The notes below the pieces were generated by a model. The model was not told the DNA's origin. It was given only the letters and a program-made list of their open reading frames with translations, and searched no databases. From contig JANBPT010000863.1 of the NCBI GenBank assembly GCA_027575765.1, forward strand, positions 1 through 20,596: a stretch of DNA of 20,596 nucleotides, in the 5' to 3' direction. This document shows positions 17,948 to 20,596 of the stretch, piece after piece. This DNA is from Tieghemiomyces parasiticus. Its lineage: Eukaryota > Kickxellomycota > Dimargaritomycetes > Dimargaritales > Dimargaritaceae. Position 1 is the stretch's first letter; the number at the start of each line of letters is the position of its first letter. Both the position numbers and the translations under genes were made by a program.

Positions 17948-19759
17948 TTACAAGTAGGCCGGCGAACGGTCGCGGCGGCTGGGAAGGTATAAACGCTTCT
18001 TGAGCGGGGCGATAATTTTCTTGGTACGAATCATGCGGTTCTCAATGGCCATCATACGCCAACAGGCCGGGTTGAAACGCTGGGAGCGGGGTTTAGTGGC
18101 CGGCAGCAGCGGGTTCCACCCCATAATCTTAATGTAGTCGGCTTGGTAGCCACCGGGGCCACGGGCGTGCGGGTGCTGCGGCTGGTAGGGATCATTCACG
18201 GGCCAGCAGGTGCTGTAAACGTCCACCATGAGCGGAGATGAGACGGTGACGGTGGCCACCGAATCGTTTACAGAGAGTGTCGGCGAGGTGGCCAGGGTTG
18301 CCGCAGCCGCCTCTCGCGTGTGCTCCGAAGCATGGACATCCGGCGTGGGATCGTGGCTGCCGGGCAGGTGTAGTGACGTAATGCCAGGGAACCGGCGCGG
18401 GGGCGATACGGATGGTATGCGGAGCGAGACGGGCGCGGAAGGGACCATGTCGCGAGTCTCTTCAGCATCAAAGGACAGGCCATCCAAGAATCCGGCACAA
18501 ACGGACACGTCGCTCGCGAACCCTTCGTCCAGATTGTCATCATCGACTTCGCTCTCGTCTGTCGTGTCTAGGATAGAGTAGGACAGGTAGTCCGAAGCAT
18601 CATGGTCCAAGTGCAAGGTAGCCGGGGAGAGGGAGGTGAACGACCCGCGTGGCGAGCCCGGGAACCCCAGATGGTCCTCATCACCAAAGTAGCGGTCGTG
18701 GAAGGCAGCGGCGGTCAGAGGATCCAGCAAGGTAAACAGGCAGCGATTGCGGAGCACCTCGTGAGTGTAGAGCAGGGCGGCGGCCCGACCAGGGGTCAGG
18801 TGCTTGCGAGCCAGGTGCTGACGGGCAGTGCTGAGGGCCTGGGTGGGAGCCAGGCGACGGCGCAGGTCCCGATGGTACCCGTGTCGTTCGGAGTCCGGGT
18901 CGTAGTACAGGGTCGCGGGTGGGGCCCGGGGCGTTAAGCGGGTATGCACGAGCGGACGCTCCTGGTAGCTGTACGTCTCGAGGGCCACGGGGGGCGGCGG
19001 TGCCTCTTCATCTTCAAGCAGAAACGGACCCAGAAACGCGCCATCGGCATCCGGGGAGGCCGCGGGCAGGACTATTTCCGTTTCTAAGTCGAACGGGTTG
19101 GTCACATCGCAGTCAGTGAGCCGGCTAGTGAAGAGAGGCAGCCTGTGGTTTGGTGGCCGGAGGGTCGGGGACGACACCCGACGGGGACGTCGGTAAGGTA
19201 ATTCCGTGTCGACGTCGTAAGGGTGTAATGCGGACGGCGGTGGTTGGCAGAGTGGGGTTGGTTCGCGGACGCGGGAAGGTGGTCGTCGTTTGGCCCGATG
19301 ACCTCGGAAGGCAGGGATCTGCGGGGGCAGTTTAGAAGAGGCCACAGACGCCGCCCGGGTGGTGGCGGGGGCGACGGTCGACATTATCCGGGGACGTGGA
19401 TAGGCCTTTGGGGCGTGGCGGTGATACCGGGGTAGGGGGCTGGGTAGAGGTTCGCCCTTGGGACGTAGCGGGTGAAAATAGACGGGTACAGCGACGGGAG
19501 AGACAGGGGGTGAGCGGACGGGCCGTCGCTCCCCACGCAAACCAGACGCGGTGGCGCTGGTGGTGACGCAGCCGTCAAGGACAGGGACGGCGGGCGGTGG
19601 TAAACAGACAGTTTTAGTTTCTTGGGAGTCGGCGGAGCGAATGGGACTGTCCGTTGCATTCTCCTCGTCCGCCGATGGGCCCACCCAACCGGCTAATAGA
19701 CCCTCACGGCCCGTGAGGAAAGACGCGACCGGCCATGAGCGGAGGTGACCTAACACCAT
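17948..19759 (-). CDS. Pro/Ser-rich protein of unknown function
   Basis: This single long frame of 603 residues runs from the first ATG at 19759. I do not recognise the family. The first 130 residues are Pro/Ser/Arg-rich. A middle part (about 170-360) has more ordered-looking segments, including a Leu/Ala/Arg-rich helical stretch (LAPTQALSTARQHLARKH) followed by LLYTHEVLRNRCLFTLLDPLTAAAFHDRYFG. An acidic Asp/Glu/Ser patch (near ESEVDDDNLDE) follows, then a Ser/Thr/Pro-rich linker. The C-terminal 85 residues (519-603) change character: aromatic- and Pro-rich (CWPVNDPYQPQ, GYQADYIKIMGWNPLLP), then strongly basic (MIRTKKIIAPLKKRLYLP). This tail looks like the most conserved part. The protein has no membrane segment or signal peptide. 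The basic tail and disordered body would suit a nuclear or RNA-linked protein, but that is only a guess. The start is uncertain: an internal Met (19384) or an upstream spliced exon are alternatives. GC-rich third positions over the whole frame argue it is really coding. Confidence 0.75.
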   Translation of the reverse strand: MVLGHLRSWPVASFLTGREGLLAGWVGPSADEENATDSPIRSADSQETKTVCLPPPAVPVLDGCVTTSATASGLRGERRPVRSPPVSPVAVPVYFHPLRPKGEPLPSPLPRYHRHAPKAYPRPRIMSTVAPATTRAASVASSKLPPQIPAFRGHRAKRRPPSRVREPTPLCQPPPSALHPYDVDTELPYRRPRRVSSPTLRPPNHRLPLFTSRLTDCDVTNPFDLETEIVLPAASPDADGAFLGPFLLEDEEAPPPPVALETYSYQERPLVHTRLTPRAPPATLYYDPDSERHGYHRDLRRRLAPTQALSTARQHLARKHLTPGRAAALLYTHEVLRNRCLFTLLDPLTAAAFHDRYFGDEDHLGFPGSPRGSFTSLSPATLHLDHDASDYLSYSILDTTDESEVDDDNLDEGFASDVSVCAGFLDGLSFDAEETRDMVPSAPVSLRIPSVSPPRRFPGITSLHLPGSHDPTPDVHASEHTREAAAATLATSPTLSVNDSVATVTVSSPLMVDVYSTCWPVNDPYQPQHPHARGPGGYQADYIKIMGWNPLLPATKPRSQRFNPACWRMMAIENRMIRTKKIIAPLKKRLYLPSRRDRSPAYL

Positions 19760-19848
19760 AGTTCCGTCGGGCAACACGGGTCGGACTCGGTCTCAAACAG
19801 ATGGATGTCACGGCGTACGGTTGGGAAGTCTAGGGAGCGTTGAGGCAT
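19750..19848 (-). other. Overlapping upstream reading frame (32 codons)
   Basis: An ATG at 19848 opens 32 codons that end at TAG 19752-19750, just past the ATG of the 603-residue protein at 19759 and in a different frame. The product would be acidic and Cys-containing (..HLFETESDPCCPTELW..). It is either an upstream frame that would reduce translation of the main frame, or part of a real first exon spliced into the main frame by an intron I cannot fix with confidence. Confidence 0.3.
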
Positions 19849-20596
19849 GTACCGAGTGGGGCAAGTAAAGGTGCCTGCAGAGGTTTGCAGCTGGGCTGGG
19901 GGAAAAAAAGGAATGAACAGCGGAATCTCGTAAACGTGGAGGTGGTACCTCGAGGGCGGGGTAAATATTAGACACCAAGCTGCGTAAAATGGGAGGGTCG
20001 AGGGGTGCAGAATAGCAAGGACGGGCCGAGAAATTCCCTCTTGGGATTGACAGAGGAGTGGGGGGGTAGACCGGAGGGGGCGGATAAGGGCAGGTGAACC
20101 GACGACCCGAACGGGGAGAGTCCAGTAGCAACTCAGGCGAGCAGTTTAGGGCAGGTAACAAACAGCGGAGGGCGAGCGGGCCAAGGCTTGACCGGGAAAC
20201 AGGGATAGAGAGGGAATCAAAGCATAGGAAATGAGAGTACAGAGCTAGGCCGATGAGAGCGAAAATACTCCAAAGTGGCGGTCGGAACGACCCGGAGCAC
20301 TAGGGCGAAGCTGTGGCGAGGTGACGAAGAAAATTAGGAGGAAGGCTATATTAGGAGAGGAAAGATAGCAGCAGGAGGGAGGAAATCGACCAGTAGAAAG
20401 GCAAGCGTGCGGTTATATGTATTCAACAACTGATGGGGAAGTTGGTTATCAGAAAGAAAAAAAAAGGATTGGGGAGATGTGCTTAGCCTGGCCGTGCTAT
20501 CAGGTGAGGGTGGGCGTACGACTGTGAAGTGGGGCGAGGTCTACATATGTGGACCGCTGGCCAAATGCCATGTCGTCAACGCGGAAGGTTCCGCCA
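19849..20596. other. Promoter / leader of the unknown gene
   Basis: This region is purine-rich on plus, so pyrimidine-rich on the strand of the 603-residue gene. Many CCTCC, CTTTC and TTTTTTCC runs are seen over several hundred bases. A 117-codon minus frame at 19808-20161 begins at TTG, is Pro/Ser/Leu-rich as expected from CT-rich DNA, and I treat it as non-coding. No TATA box is evident near the start. Confidence 0.4.

Noticed and set aside
19808..20161. 117-codon Pro/Ser/Leu-rich frame on the minus strand
   Set aside because: It starts at TTG and its composition follows from CT-rich leader DNA.

Overview
The window looks like a nuclear chromosome segment of a fungus, most likely an early-diverging lineage. 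Zoopagomycota or Mucoromycota are guesses from protein flavour only. Genes are GC-rich at third codon positions, sit far apart on both strands, have GT-AG introns (inferred lengths 148, 323 and 912 bases) and lack bacterial-style operons or ribosome binding sites. Two genes encode nuclear-made mitochondrial proteins with N-terminal presequences, and one encodes the eukaryotic small-subunit ribosomal protein uS11.

Layout, left to right. A one-exon class B bHLH transcription factor (414-2162, +) is followed by about 1.6 kb of non-coding DNA with a poly(A) signal and microsatellites. Lipoyl synthase (3796-5052, -) and the mitochondrial RNA helicase SUV3 (6113-8715, +, one intron near the 3' end) are divergent and share a 1.06 kb intergenic region. 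About 1.4 kb without a convincing gene follows. A type II membrane glycosyltransferase of family GT25 (10152-11222, -) comes next. From about 11.2 to 15.5 kb there is a long gene-poor stretch. It holds one weak candidate small spliced gene (11593-11788), a pair of adjacent hairpins near 13.55-13.61 kb, a cluster of GGATAATA octamers, and minus-strand open frames that may be gene relics. Ribosomal protein uS11/RPS14 (15687-17202, -) has three exons, with one intron directly after the ATG and a 912-base second intron. Last is a proline/serine-rich protein of unknown function (17948-19759, -), preceded by a pyrimidine-rich (on its own strand) 5' region and a short overlapping upstream reading frame.

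No functional cluster is apparent. The only pathway-level link is that lipoyl synthase (mitochondrial cofactor synthesis) and SUV3 (mitochondrial RNA turnover) both act in the mitochondrion and share a divergent promoter region. A regulatory link is conceivable because the encoded bHLH factor should bind CACGTG, and the only intergenic CACGTG I found lies upstream of the ribosomal protein gene. I saw no tRNA, rRNA, CRISPR array, intact transposon or prophage. The best candidates for something undescribed are the 603-residue orphan protein and the structured part of the gene-poor region. Neither is strong evidence for a new system.
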